DNA of 64,000 bases from Streptomyces luomodiensis (GTDB lineage Bacteria > Actinomycetota > Actinomycetes > Streptomycetales > Streptomycetaceae): assembly GCF_031679605.1 (NCBI RefSeq), contig NZ_CP117522.1, positions 4,340,001 to 4,404,000 of the forward strand. Reading direction: 5' to 3'. The position numbers and the translations under genes are program-made. The notes under the pieces are model-generated. The model made no database searches and was not told the origin of the DNA. It saw nothing but the letters and a program-made list of their open reading frames with translations. This document shows, one piece after another, positions 49,826 to 59,016 of the stretch (within the stretch, counting starts at the first letter, position 1; the number at the start of each line of letters is the position of its first letter).

Positions 49826-50998
49826 TTACTTCGCAGCCAGCTCGGCGGCACGCTCGGCCGCGCCGTCCATGGTGTCCACCTGCGATACGAGCGGGTGGTT
49901 GGCGTCGGTGAGGATCTTGCGACCCAGCTCCGCGTTGTTGCCGTCGAGGCGCACGACCAGCGGCTTGGAGACGTCTTCGCCCTTGGACTTCAGCAGCTCC
50001 AGAGCCTGGACGATGCCGTTGGCGACGGCGTCGCAGGCGGTGATGCCACCGAAGACGTTGACGAAGACCGACTTGACGTCCGGGTCGCCGAGGATGATCT
50101 CGAGACCGTTCGCCATCACCTCGGCGGAGGCGCCACCGCCGATGTCGAGGAAGTTGGCGGGCTTCACACCGCCGCGGCTCTCACCCGCGTAGGCGACGAC
50201 GTCGAGGGTCGACATGACCAGACCCGCGCCGTTGCCGATGATGCCGACCTCGCCGTCGAGCTTGACGTAGTTGAGGCCCTTGGCCTTGGCGGCAGCCTCG
50301 AGCGGGTTGGCCGCGGCCTTGTCCTCGAGCGCCTCGTGCTCCGGCTGGCGGAAGGCGGCGTTCTCGTCCAGGGAGACCTTGCCGTCCAGGGCGATGATCT
50401 TGCCGTCTTCGGTCTTGACCAGCGGGTTGACCTCGACAAGCAGGGCGTCTTCCTTGATGAAGACGGTCCACAGCTGCTGGAGGACCTCGGTCACCTGATC
50501 CGCGATCTCGGCCGGGAACTTCGCGGCCGCGACGATCTCGGCGGCCTTCTCCTTGGTCACACCGTCGATGGCGTCCACCGGGATCTTGGCGAGCGCCTCG
50601 GGGTTCTGCTCCGCGACGACCTCGATCTCCACGCCGCCCTCGACGGAGGCCATGGCGAGGAAGGTGCGGTTGGTGCGGTCCAGCAGGAAGGAGACGTAGT
50701 ACTCCTCCTTGATGTCCGCGGTCTCGGCGAGCATCACCTTGTGGACCGTGTGGCCCTTGATGTCCATGCCCAGGATCTGGGTCGCCTTCTCAACGGCGTC
50801 GTCCGGGTCGGAGGCCAGCTTGACGCCGCCCGCCTTACCGCGACCGCCCGTCTTGACCTGCGCCTTGACGACCGCGCGGCCGCCCAGTCGCTCGGCCACC
50901 TCGCGCGCCGCCCCAGGCGTGTCGATGACTTCACCGGCCAGCACCGGTACACCGTGCTTGGCGAAGAGGTCCTTCGCCTGGTATTCGAACAGGTCCAC
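49826..50998 (-). CDS. sucC: Succinyl-CoA synthetase beta subunit
   Basis: This 390-residue subunit has the N-terminal ATP-grasp domain ([36 protein letters not shown]) and the C-terminal nucleotide-binding ligase domain (NIFGGI-like [27 protein letters not shown]). The GTG at 50998 matches the conserved MDLFEYQ start of the family; an ATG 21 bases upstream would add MEKGRTR. With SucD it makes ATP or GTP and succinate from succinyl-CoA. Confidence 0.96.
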   Translation of the reverse strand: MDLFEYQAKDLFAKHGVPVLAGEVIDTPGAAREVAERLGGRAVVKAQVKTGGRGKAGGVKLASDPDDAVEKATQILGMDIKGHTVHKVMLAETADIKEEYYVSFLLDRTNRTFLAMASVEGGVEIEVVAEQNPEALAKIPVDAIDGVTKEKAAEIVAAAKFPAEIADQVTEVLQQLWTVFIKEDALLVEVNPLVKTEDGKIIALDGKVSLDENAAFRQPEHEALEDKAAANPLEAAAKAKGLNYVKLDGEVGIIGNGAGLVMSTLDVVAYAGESRGGVKPANFLDIGGGASAEVMANGLEIILGDPDVKSVFVNVFGGITACDAVANGIVQALELLKSKGEDVSKPLVVRLDGNNAELGRKILTDANHPLVSQVDTMDGAAERAAELAAK

Positions 50999-51019
50999 GC
51001 GCGTCCGTCCCTTTTCCAT

Positions 51020-51225
51020 GGATTTCGCGGTCGTTATCTGCGCGGGCGTGCCGCGGGGGCAGCGTGAGGACGCGATCTATAACGAGGGCGGCACACGTTC
51101 ACCGGGTACGCGGCATGTCCGTCTCGCAGGTTATCTCCGCGGGACGTGCGGCCCTAAATCGCAGATCACACTGGCGCGGTGATAACGGTCACAGATCGCG
51201 ACCGTTTCCATCTATCCGCCTACGC
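51020..51225. other. sucC promoter region
   Basis: The gap upstream of sucC should contain its promoter. It holds short repeated phrases (cgcaggttatctccgcggga, gcgcgggcgtgccgcggg) but no operator or box that I can name. There is no gene. Confidence 0.4.
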
Positions 51226-51265
51226 CAACCGGGCAGCCCCCTCCCCAACGAGGACTGCCCGGTTG
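51226..51265 (-). terminator. Terminator after the secreted repeat protein
   Basis: A perfect 11-bp stem (51226-51236 with 51255-51265) with an 18-base loop lies 70 bases past the stop codon of the secreted protein gene. Confidence 0.7.
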
Positions 51266-51335
51266 ATGACGCTTGCCTTACGGTTTCATGCTGTCTCGGC
51301 CTTCAGCCGTGACTGTCTTACGCCCGCCGGAGCGA

Positions 51336-52679
51336 TCAGACGGTCGGGAGCGTGCCCGGAAGGGTGGGCAGCTCGGCCGGCAGCTGCGGCAGCTCGACCT
51401 GGGGCAGCTCCGCCGGAACCTGCGGGAGCTCGGCCGGCACCTGCGGCAGCTCGGCCGGAACCTGCGGCAGGTCCGCCGGGAGCTGCGGCAGGTCGGCCGG
51501 AACCTGCGGGAGGTCCGCCGGCAGGGCCGGGAGGGCCGGGATGTTGGCGACGTCGGTCAGGTCGGTGGGCAGCGCCGGGAGCAGGCTCAGCGCACCGTCC
51601 TTGACGTTCCCCACGGTGGTCTGGGCGTCCGCGACCGTGCCCGTGGCCAGGTCCTGGGCGAACGGCACGGTGGTGCCGGCCAGGTCCTGCGCGAACGGAA
51701 CGGCGGTGGTCGGCACGCTCACCACGACCGGGACCAGGCGGTCCACGGTGTCCTGGGCGGCCGGGACCACGTTGGAGGCGGTGCCCAGCGTGAAGCCCTG
51801 AACGCTGCCGGTCACGACGCCGGCGTACGGGGTGGTCCGGGCCACGGCACCGTCGGCCAGCGCACCGGCGTCACCGGCGGTCTGCTGCACGACCGGGACG
51901 ACCTTGACCACGATGCGGTGCGCGGCGGGCGGCAGCACGTCCGAGGCCACACCGTCGACGACCGGCTTGGCGGTGCCGATGACGGCCTGGACCTTGCCGG
52001 TCAGGTCCTCGGGGCGGATGCCGGCGCCGGAGAGGGAGGCGAGCAGGTCATTGGCCGAACCCGGGGCGGAGGGCAGCTTCGGGGTGGCGGGCAGCTCGAC
52101 GGGCAGCTTGCCCGGCAGGCCCTGGACGTCCGTCAGCGAGTCGGTGGGCAGCGCGGAGGTGTCGGGCAGGGTCGGCAGCGAGCCGAGGCCCGGGAGGCTG
52201 GGCACCACGCCGGGGACCTCGCCGGTGGGCAGGTCGAGGTCGGTGGTCTTCTTGACGGTCTTCTCGACGCCCTTGACGGCCTTGTGGGCCTTCTTGACGA
52301 CCTTGCCCGGCTTGGCGACGTCACCGGTGAGGCCGTCGGTGGTGTCCTCGACGGTCTTGGTGACGTCCGAGACCCGCGGCAGGTTGGCGGCGCCCGGGAC
52401 GCGCTCCTTCACGGGGTCGGTGACACCGTCCACGGTGGAGGCGACGCCGTCCACGGTCTTCTTCGCGGTGTCGGTCACCTTGGAGGTGCCGGCCACGCCG
52501 CCGGTCGCGCCGTCGACCGTCTTGGTCACCGTCTTGGTGAGGCCGTCCACGGTGCTGGTGACGCCGTCGGTGGAGGGGACGGCCGGGTTCTCGGCGGCGT
52601 TGGCGGCGGCGGAGCCGAGGGCCCAGATACCGGTGGCGGCAGCGGCGACGAGGATGGAGCGGCGAAGGTTGTTGCGCAT
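51336..52679 (-). CDS. Secreted low-complexity protein with Pro-rich heptad repeats
   Basis: This 447-residue exported protein has a Sec signal (MRNNLRRSILVAAAATGIWA, cleavage near ANA-AE at about residue 28). The next 130 residues are Thr/Val/Asp-rich with repeated TVDGVTxTV phrases, a middle Pro/Leu-rich region follows, and the C terminus consists of about nine tandem seven-residue units of PA(D/E)LPQ(V/L). There is no sortase motif, transmembrane anchor or catalytic motif. The start resembles those of streptomycete surface proteins but no family was recognised. It may be a wall-associated, elongated protein. It follows the next secreted gene by 98 bases. Confidence 0.72.
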   Translation of the reverse strand: MRNNLRRSILVAAAATGIWALGSAAANAAENPAVPSTDGVTSTVDGLTKTVTKTVDGATGGVAGTSKVTDTAKKTVDGVASTVDGVTDPVKERVPGAANLPRVSDVTKTVEDTTDGLTGDVAKPGKVVKKAHKAVKGVEKTVKKTTDLDLPTGEVPGVVPSLPGLGSLPTLPDTSALPTDSLTDVQGLPGKLPVELPATPKLPSAPGSANDLLASLSGAGIRPEDLTGKVQAVIGTAKPVVDGVASDVLPPAAHRIVVKVVPVVQQTAGDAGALADGAVARTTPYAGVVTGSVQGFTLGTASNVVPAAQDTVDRLVPVVVSVPTTAVPFAQDLAGTTVPFAQDLATGTVADAQTTVGNVKDGALSLLPALPTDLTDVANIPALPALPADLPQVPADLPQLPADLPQVPAELPQVPAELPQVPAELPQVELPQLPAELPTLPGTLPTV

Positions 52680-52777
52680 GGTGGAGGAAGTCCTTCGAAG
52701 TCAAAAGGGGTTTCGGACGGGCAGACCTGACCCGCCCCCGCGCGGCAGGTCTTCAACAGACGGGGGTGAGGTCTGCC

Positions 52778-53671
52778 CTAGCCGGGGAATTCGAGGACTT
52801 CGTTGAACCGCTCGCGCGTCGGCGTCGAGCTCTCCGCGCGGACCGTGCCGGGCTTCAGCCCGAACGACGCCACGCCGGACGGCGGAAGAGCGGCATGGGT
52901 GTTCCCGCCACGGGGAGCGCCGCTGTCGCCGGTGCACTGTGAAGTGGCCCCCAGCGGGGACCGCGGAAGCGGCAGCGGCGCCGGGGCGCCGCCCTCCGGA
53001 CCGGTGCCGGAGACCGCCTGCACGACGGGGTCGTGCCCGGTGTGCGAGGCGGCCGCACGGTGCGTGGTGCCGACCGGGGCGTGCGTCACGGGGCCCATCG
53101 GGGCCGCGGTGGCGGGCGCCGCCTTGTGCACGGTCGCCGACTCGTCCTTGGCCGCGTGGTGCTCGGCGGCCGGACCGTGGTCCGACACGGGGACCTGGGG
53201 GCCCAGGCCGATCGCGGCACCGAGGCCAACGTCGGGCAGGCCTACCGGCAGGCTGTCGCCCGTGGCGCCGCCGACCAGGTCGCCCACCGGCTCGGTGATC
53301 TTCTGCGCTCCCCGCTCGACCGGCTCCTGGATGGGCCGCACGGTCTCCCGTACGACGTCTTCCGCCGTGTGGACGGTACGCACCACCGCGGGCGGCGCGT
53401 GCTTCTCCACCTGCTGCCGAGCGTGATCGATACGCGAGGGGTCGAGCAGCCTGGAGACGCCGGAGCGGTCGGCCGGTACGCCGTCGGCGCCGTCAGCCGA
53501 AACGCCGGTCACCCCGGTCTGATCGCTCCGCTCGGCGGCGTGAGCACTGCCGCCGAAGAGGAACGCCAGGGCCAGGAAGCCCCCGAGGAAGAGCGCCGCC
53601 AGCAGCGCCCGCCGCGCGGCCACCGTGCGCGGCAGGCGCACGGTGACAGGCATGGCGGACACAACAGACAC
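52778..53671 (-). CDS. Secreted hypothetical protein
   Basis: This 297-residue protein has a long basic n-region and Sec signal ending AHA-AE (about residue 45). A charged helical segment (DPSRIDHARQQVEKHAPPAVVRTV, residues about 75-110), a Gly/Pro-rich middle and a His/Ala/Thr-rich segment follow, and it ends VLEFPG. A single pair of distant cysteines is absent. The GTG at 53671 follows aggg-aagg about 8 bases away; the ATG at 53653 lacks a site. Together with the next gene it appears to form a two-gene unit for exported proteins of unknown role. Confidence 0.68.
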   Translation of the reverse strand: MSVVSAMPVTVRLPRTVAARRALLAALFLGGFLALAFLFGGSAHAAERSDQTGVTGVSADGADGVPADRSGVSRLLDPSRIDHARQQVEKHAPPAVVRTVHTAEDVVRETVRPIQEPVERGAQKITEPVGDLVGGATGDSLPVGLPDVGLGAAIGLGPQVPVSDHGPAAEHHAAKDESATVHKAAPATAAPMGPVTHAPVGTTHRAAASHTGHDPVVQAVSGTGPEGGAPAPLPLPRSPLGATSQCTGDSGAPRGGNTHAALPPSGVASFGLKPGTVRAESSTPTRERFNEVLEFPG

Positions 53672-53802
53672 GAAAGGGCCTTCCCTGGTGAGGGGCGTAC
53701 AACGGGCACACAGTTGTGGCCGTATGACGTAGTGGGCGCACTGAACAGGACGAACTCGCCAACCGGATGGCTGGATTCATGTCCTGGGCGACGTGGATGA
53801 TC

Positions 53803-53831
53803 CTTGCACGACCCACAGGGGTCGGCGCAAG
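53803..53831 (-). terminator. Small terminator after the VWA gene
   Basis: cgaccc (53809-53814) pairs with gggtcg (53819-53824) over an acag loop, extended across a bulge by cttgc/gcaag. It lies about 8 bases past the VWA gene stop, in the gap before the secreted-protein gene. Confidence 0.55.
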
Positions 53832-53838
53832 CCCCGGA

Positions 53839-55158
53839 TCACCGATGCATCGCCTTGTCCGGTATCGGCAGTTGGCGACGTTCGATCGCCGCCGCCATCA
53901 CCTCCGGGAAGAGGTCGGGGGTGCAGGCGAAGGCGGGCGCGCCCAGCGCGGCGAGCGCCGCCGCGTGCTCGCGGTCGTAACTCGGCGCCCCCTCGTCGGA
54001 CAGCGCGAGCAGCGTCACGAACTGCACCCCGGACGCCTTCATCGCGGCGACCCGCCCCAGCATCTCCTCGCGTATGCCGCCCTCGTAGAGGTCGCTGATG
54101 AGGACGACGACGGTGTCGGCGGGCCGGGTGATCCGCGACTGGCAGTAGGCCAGCGCGCGGTTGATGTCGGTACCGCCGCCGAGCTGGGTCCCGAAGAGGA
54201 CGTCCACCGGGTCGTCGAGCTCCTCGGTCAGGTCCACCACCGAGGTGTCGAAGACGACCAGCCGGGTGGCGAGCGAGCGCATCGAGGCCAGCACGGCGCC
54301 GAAGACCGAGGCGTAGACCACGGACGCGGCCATCGACCCCGACTGGTCGACGCACAGCGCCACGTCCTTCTTCACGCCGCGCGCCGCCCGCCCGTATCCG
54401 ATGAGCCGCTCGGGGACGACCGTACGGTGCTCGGGCAGGTAGTTCTTGAGGTTGGCCCGGATGGTGCGGTTCCAGTCGATGTCCCGGTGGCGCGGGCGGC
54501 TGATCCGGGCCGAGCGGTCGAGCGCCCCGGTGAGAGTGGCGCGGGTGCGGGTCGCCAGCCGCTTCTCCAGATCCTCGACGACCTTACGGACGACGGCCCG
54601 TGCGGTGTTCTTGGTCGTCTCCGGCATGGCCTTGTTGAGGGACAGCAGGGTGCCCACGAGATGCACGTCCGCCTCCACGGCCGCCAGCATCTCCGGCTCC
54701 AGCAACAGGGCGGACAGGCCCAGCCGGTCGATGGCGTCGCGCTGCATGACCTGGACGACGGACGTGGGGAAGTACGTGCGGATGTCCCCGAGCCAGCGGG
54801 CCACTTGGGGCGCGGAGCCGCCGAGCCCGCCGGAGCGCGCGCCGCTCGCCGCGCCCTGGGAGCCGCCGGTGCGCCCGGCGACCGCGCCGCTGCCGCCGCT
54901 TCCGCTGCCGCTGCCTCCGCTGCCGCCGGAACCGTTATTGCCCCCGGAGCCGTAGAGGGCCTCGAGCGTGCGGTCCATGGCGGCGTCGGCCGCGCTGAGC
55001 GAGCAGCCGGTGCCGTCGGCGCCCTGGCCGCCGAGCACCAGCCGCCAGCGCCGCAGCCGCTCCTGATCAGCCCGGCCATGACCGTGGTCGCGGCCGGCGT
55101 CACCGTAACTGTGGTCGCTGTGGTCGCCGTGGGCGCCGTGCGGGTCGCCGTGCGTCAT
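53839..55158 (-). CDS. VWA-domain (CoxE/YehP-like) protein of the MoxR system
   Basis: This 439-residue cytoplasmic protein has a His/Gly-rich N terminus, a Gly/Ser-rich linker (about residues 65-105), a helical middle and a C-terminal von Willebrand A domain. All MIDAS elements are visible: DQSGS (Asp271), the threonine in GGGTDINRAL and the aspartate in ISDLYEGG. Such proteins bind Mg through MIDAS and act as adaptors for MoxR-type AAA ATPases that remodel targets. It is the third gene of the leftward arm; its ATG overlaps the DUF5682 stop as ATGA. Confidence 0.86.
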   Translation of the reverse strand: MTHGDPHGAHGDHSDHSYGDAGRDHGHGRADQERLRRWRLVLGGQGADGTGCSLSAADAAMDRTLEALYGSGGNNGSGGSGGSGSGSGGSGAVAGRTGGSQGAASGARSGGLGGSAPQVARWLGDIRTYFPTSVVQVMQRDAIDRLGLSALLLEPEMLAAVEADVHLVGTLLSLNKAMPETTKNTARAVVRKVVEDLEKRLATRTRATLTGALDRSARISRPRHRDIDWNRTIRANLKNYLPEHRTVVPERLIGYGRAARGVKKDVALCVDQSGSMAASVVYASVFGAVLASMRSLATRLVVFDTSVVDLTEELDDPVDVLFGTQLGGGTDINRALAYCQSRITRPADTVVVLISDLYEGGIREEMLGRVAAMKASGVQFVTLLALSDEGAPSYDREHAAALAALGAPAFACTPDLFPEVMAAAIERRQLPIPDKAMHR

Positions 55159-57737
55159 CGGGCTGCCTCCCTGGTGTCGTTGCCGTGCGGGGCGGGATCG
55201 AGCCCCAGCAGCAGCCGCACCGTCGGTACGACGGCCGCCGCCCGGTCCGGATCCAGCCCGGGGCCGAATCCGGGCGCGGCGGGGGCGCCTGGTCCGGTGC
55301 GCCCGTCGGCCGCGGGTCCCCGGCGGACCAGCTCGCCCAGGGTGCGGCGCACGCCCGTGTCGTACGCGGAGAAGGTGCGCCGCAGCAGGGGCAGGACGTC
55401 GGTGAACGCCTCGGCGGGAACGGACGTCAGCCAGCGGTCGACCAGGCCGAGCAGCCGCTCGTCGTGGACGAGCAGCATTCCGCCGCCCGCCCCGCCGCCG
55501 ACGAACCCCTCGATCCAGGCGGCCGCTTCGGGGGGCTGGGTGCCGGGCGAGAGCGCGAGCCCCATCAGCCGGGCCGCCTCGTCCTCGGCGAGCCGGCCGT
55601 CGTCCAGCAGCAGCCGCGCGGCGCGGCCCCGGATCAGCCCGGGAGTGGCGGGGGTGCCGTCCCGTCCGGCGAGGGAGCGCAGCATGCCCGCCCAGCGGGC
55701 CCGCAGCCCGCCGGCGGCACCGGGCTCGGCCGTGGGCGTCTCCGCCGCCCGGCTCCCGGCCCGCGGCCCCGCTTCCGCCCCTGCCCCCACTTCCGCCCCT
55801 GCCCCCGCCTCCGCTCCTGCCGCCGCCTCCGCCCCTGCCGCCGCCTCCGCGCCTGTTCCCGTGCCCGTCTCCGTCCGGGTCTCCGACAGCAGCCCGATCG
55901 CCCGGTGCACGGCCTCCATATGGCCGCGCATCTCGGCGGCGCCGTCCGCATCGAGGCCGACGCAGGCGGGTGGCAGCCCGACCAGGATCCGCTCGGCCAG
56001 CCCGACCGCGACCTCTCCGAGCGCGGCGGTGTCGGTGCCGCGCACGTCCCCGTAGCGCACCGAGCGCACCAGGGCGGGCAGGGCCTGGGCGAGATGGCCG
56101 ACGTCCGCGTCGAGCGCGGCCCGGTCGGCGAGCGACCGCATCACGACGGGGAGGGCCCCGGGGAGCCCGGCGAGCAGACAGCGCTCGGCCAGCTCGGTCA
56201 CCTCGGCGAGCCCCTTGGCGCTCCGGGCCTCGGTCTCCGCCTTGGCGGTGGCCGCCGACAGCAGCGTGGTGCCCCACACCCCCGCCTCGGCGACCCGCAC
56301 CGACAGCTCCGGCTCCCACCGCAGCCGCCAGGTCTCCCGGAAGGTGCCGGTGCTGCCCCGGGAGACGGCCGGGGTGCCCCAGTCGACCCCGAGCAGCCGC
56401 AGCCGGTGCAGCAGACGGCTGCGCCCGGCGTCGGTCTCCTTGCGCAGATCCAGCTCCAGCTCGCGCTCCAGCGCCTCGGGCTTGAGCCGCAGCGAGCGCT
56501 GAGTACGCGTCAGGTCGCGCTGGAGCGGCGCCGCCGGGGCCGACTCGGGGACTTCGCCCAGGACATCCCCGACCACCAGCCGGTCCCGCACCAGCGCGAT
56601 CGGCACGTCGGAGCCCTCGCACATCACCGCCCTGACGGCGTCGAGGGTCTCGGCGAGCCCGGCGAGCGGACGTCCGCGCATGGCGGCCAGCGTTTCGGCG
56701 AGCCTTACGGTCTCGATGACATGGGCCGAGGAGACCGCGAAGTCCTCGTCCCGCAGCAGCCCGGCGACCTTGGTGAGCCAGCGCTCAACGGGCCGGTCGG
56801 GGGCGTGGAAGAGGTGGTCGTACCAGCCCGGGGAGGTGATGCCCGCCCCGTAACCGCTGTGCCGGGCCAGCCGCCGGTGGGTCCACGGCACCCAGCTGAT
56901 CTCGGTCTTGACCTTGGGCAGCCCCTTGAGCAGCTTACGGTCGGCGGTGGCGGTGGTCCGCTCCCCCAGCGCCGGTACGTGCCAGGCCCCGCAGACGACG
57001 GCGACCTCGTCCCCGAACTCCCGCCGCGCCTCGCGCAGCCGCAGCCGCATATGGGCCTCGCGCACGGTGTCGTCCTCGTGCCCGCCGTGCCCGTACTCGG
57101 CGCGCAGCGCCCCCATCGCCTCCGCCACGGCCGCGAACGCCTCCGTGCCGCCGGCGCCGCGGTGCTCGATGACGTCCTCCCACCAGCGCTCCGGGTCGTC
57201 GTATCCGGCCGCCTCGGCGAGCACGGACAGCGGATCGACGCGCAGCCGCTCGGCGGAGCCGGGGGCCGCGGCGGCCCGGTCCCCCGGGCCCGCCGGATCG
57301 GGCGAGGCGGGCGGGGCGGGCGCATCCGCCGGGGCCGCCGGCTCCACCGGGGCCGCTGGCGCCACCGGGGCCGCCGGGGCCTCCTTCGCCGACATGGCCA
57401 GCGAGTTGGCCGCCGGGAGGTCGATGAACCGTACGGGGACCTCGCGGGCCAGCGCCCACTGGATGGCCGCCCACTCCGGGGAGAACCCGGCCAACGGCCA
57501 GAACCCGGCCCGCCCCGGGTCGTCCGCGGCATGGGCGAGCAGCGCGACGGGCGGACGCATGTCCTTCTCGGCGGCGAGCCGCACGATCGCGTCCGCCTCC
57601 GGCGGCCCCTCGATCAGCACCACGCGCGGTGCGCACGCCGTGAGCGCCGCCCGCACCGCCCGCGCCGACCCGGGCCCGTGATGGCGCACCCCCAGCAGCA
57701 GCGGACCGGCGGCCCGCGCTCGCGGGGCGCCCGTCAC
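55155..57737 (-). CDS. DUF5682 protein of the MoxR system
   Basis: This 860-residue protein begins with a domain carrying LLLGVRHHGPGS, VVLIEGPPEAD and, after about residue 240, VVCGAWHVPAL. The ordered His / Glu-Gly-Pro / GxWH motifs recall the EreA/TraB/ChaN-like fold of putative metal-dependent hydrolases; that is my inference. A Pro/Ala-rich insert (about 128-170) and an (Ala-Glu-Ala-Gly) repeat insert (near 640-665) look like local expansion. The rest is helical. The GTG at 57737 overlaps the ATPase stop as GTGA. E. coli YehM occupies the same place in a similar cluster, from memory. Confidence 0.8.
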   Translation of the reverse strand: MTGAPRARAAGPLLLGVRHHGPGSARAVRAALTACAPRVVLIEGPPEADAIVRLAAEKDMRPPVALLAHAADDPGRAGFWPLAGFSPEWAAIQWALAREVPVRFIDLPAANSLAMSAKEAPAAPVAPAAPVEPAAPADAPAPPASPDPAGPGDRAAAAPGSAERLRVDPLSVLAEAAGYDDPERWWEDVIEHRGAGGTEAFAAVAEAMGALRAEYGHGGHEDDTVREAHMRLRLREARREFGDEVAVVCGAWHVPALGERTTATADRKLLKGLPKVKTEISWVPWTHRRLARHSGYGAGITSPGWYDHLFHAPDRPVERWLTKVAGLLRDEDFAVSSAHVIETVRLAETLAAMRGRPLAGLAETLDAVRAVMCEGSDVPIALVRDRLVVGDVLGEVPESAPAAPLQRDLTRTQRSLRLKPEALERELELDLRKETDAGRSRLLHRLRLLGVDWGTPAVSRGSTGTFRETWRLRWEPELSVRVAEAGVWGTTLLSAATAKAETEARSAKGLAEVTELAERCLLAGLPGALPVVMRSLADRAALDADVGHLAQALPALVRSVRYGDVRGTDTAALGEVAVGLAERILVGLPPACVGLDADGAAEMRGHMEAVHRAIGLLSETRTETGTGTGAEAAAGAEAAAGAEAGAGAEVGAGAEAGPRAGSRAAETPTAEPGAAGGLRARWAGMLRSLAGRDGTPATPGLIRGRAARLLLDDGRLAEDEAARLMGLALSPGTQPPEAAAWIEGFVGGGAGGGMLLVHDERLLGLVDRWLTSVPAEAFTDVLPLLRRTFSAYDTGVRRTLGELVRRGPAADGRTGPGAPAAPGFGPGLDPDRAAAVVPTVRLLLGLDPAPHGNDTREAAR

Positions 57738-58879
57738 GCGGTCACCTCTCGGCACGCGCGGTAGAAGTCCTTCCAGCCGTCGCGCTCGCGGACGACCGTC
57801 TCCAGGTACTCCTGCCAGATGACGCGGTCGGCCGCCGGGTCGCGGACGACCGCGCCCAGGATGCCCGCGGCCACGTCACCCGCCCTCAGCACACCGTCGC
57901 CGAAGTGGGCGGCGAGGGCGAGGCCGCTGGTGACGACGGAGATGGCCTCGGCCGTCGAGAGCGTGCCCGAGGGCGACTTCAGCTTCGTACGGCCGTCGCC
58001 GGTCACTCCCTCGCGCAGCTCACGGAAGACCGTGACCACGCGGCGGATCTCCTCGACGCCCTCCGGGACCTCCGGGAGCTCCAGCGAGCGGCCGATCTGG
58101 GCGACGCGGCGGGAGACGATGTCGACCTCGTCGTCCGGGGTCGCGGGCAGCGGCAGCACGACCGTGTTGAAGCGGCGGCGCAGGGCGCTGGAGAGTTCGT
58201 TGACCCCGCGGTCGCGGTCATTGGCGGTCGCGATCAGGTTGAACCCGCGGACCGCCTGGACCTCCTCCCCCAGCTCCGGGATCGGCAGCGTCTTCTCGGA
58301 CAGGACGGTGATCAGCGTGTCCTGCACATCGGCCGGGATGCGCGTCAGCTCCTCCACGCGCGCGGTCATGCCGTCCGCCATCGCGCGCATCACCGGGCTC
58401 GGCACGAGCGCGTCGCGGCTCGGGCCGTGGGCGAGCAGCTGGGCGTAGTTCCACCCGTACCGGATGGCCTCCTCGGCCGTCCCGGCGGTGCCCTGGACCA
58501 GCAGCGTGGAGTCGCCGCTGACCGCCGCCGCCAGATGCTCGGACACCCAGGTCTTGGCGGTGCCGGGCACGCCCAGCAGCAGCAGGGCGCGGTCGGTGGC
58601 GAGGGTGGTGACGGCGACCTCGACGATGCGGCGCGGGCCCACGTACTTGGGGGTGATCACGGTGCCGTCGGGCAGTGTGCCGCCGAGCAGATAGGTGGCG
58701 ACCGCCCAGGGCGACAGCCGCCACCGCGCGGGACGCGGACGGTCGTCGGCCGCGGCCAGCGCGCGCAGCTCGTCGGCGAAGGCGTCCTCCGCGTGTGGAC
58801 GCAGGGCTTCCGCGGCTCCGGCGGCCCCCGCCGTTCCGGTGGTATCGGTGGATTCGGTTCCGGGCACAGTGACGGTCAC
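57734..58879 (-). CDS. MoxR-type AAA+ ATPase
   Basis: This 381-residue ATPase has Walker A GVPGTAKT (residues 103-110) and sensor-1-like LIATAND. The Arg-finger region is LRRRFNTVVLPLPA. The canonical Walker B DE appears as RVEELTRIP, with Glu in place of Asp, which I think is normal for this YehL-like branch. The conserved DVQDTLITVLSEKTLP segment follows. It should unfold or remodel a target together with the VWA protein encoded two genes on. The start is GTG at 58879 (GTG at 58867 possible). A TTGTCAGTG-type promoter lies about 50-70 bases upstream. Confidence 0.88.
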   Translation of the reverse strand: MTVTVPGTESTDTTGTAGAAGAAEALRPHAEDAFADELRALAAADDRPRPARWRLSPWAVATYLLGGTLPDGTVITPKYVGPRRIVEVAVTTLATDRALLLLGVPGTAKTWVSEHLAAAVSGDSTLLVQGTAGTAEEAIRYGWNYAQLLAHGPSRDALVPSPVMRAMADGMTARVEELTRIPADVQDTLITVLSEKTLPIPELGEEVQAVRGFNLIATANDRDRGVNELSSALRRRFNTVVLPLPATPDDEVDIVSRRVAQIGRSLELPEVPEGVEEIRRVVTVFRELREGVTGDGRTKLKSPSGTLSTAEAISVVTSGLALAAHFGDGVLRAGDVAAGILGAVVRDPAADRVIWQEYLETVVRERDGWKDFYRACREVTA

Positions 58880-58927
58880 AGCTCCCCCACGACTCGTTTC
58901 CTCGTTCCGTTTCCGGACGCGTGAACC

Positions 58928-58950
58928 ACCCTGCACCACCCCACTGACAA
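58928..58950 (-). promoter_or_regulatory. RecA-NDp-like promoter, leftward (near consensus)
   Basis: On the minus strand TTGTCAGTG (58950-58942), 8 bases, then CAGGGT (58933-58928) match the consensus TTGTCRGTG-N8-TAnnnT except for C instead of T at the first -10 base. A start about 58921 leaves a 41-base leader before the GTG of the MoxR gene. Confidence 0.6.
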
Positions 58951-58986
58951 CCGGGCCCCGGCCGATGAACGCCCAGGTCAGGGCGA

Positions 58987-59009
58987 TTGTCAGTGGGTGC
59001 CCGTACCGT
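58987..59009 (+). promoter_or_regulatory. RecA-NDp (PafBC-type) promoter, rightward (exact consensus)
   Basis: TTGTCAGTG (58987-58995), 8 bases, TACCGT (59004-59009) match exactly the mycobacterial RecA-independent damage promoter. The -10 box ends 7 bases before the ATG at 59017, which lacks a ribosome site, so the transcript is probably leaderless. Confidence 0.75.
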
Positions 59010-59016
59010 CGCAGAC

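Noticed and set aside
53839..56622. Single 927-codon gene
   Set aside because: Its first half is out-of-frame translation of DUF5682; the true VWA start at 55158 has an ATGA overlap and family match.
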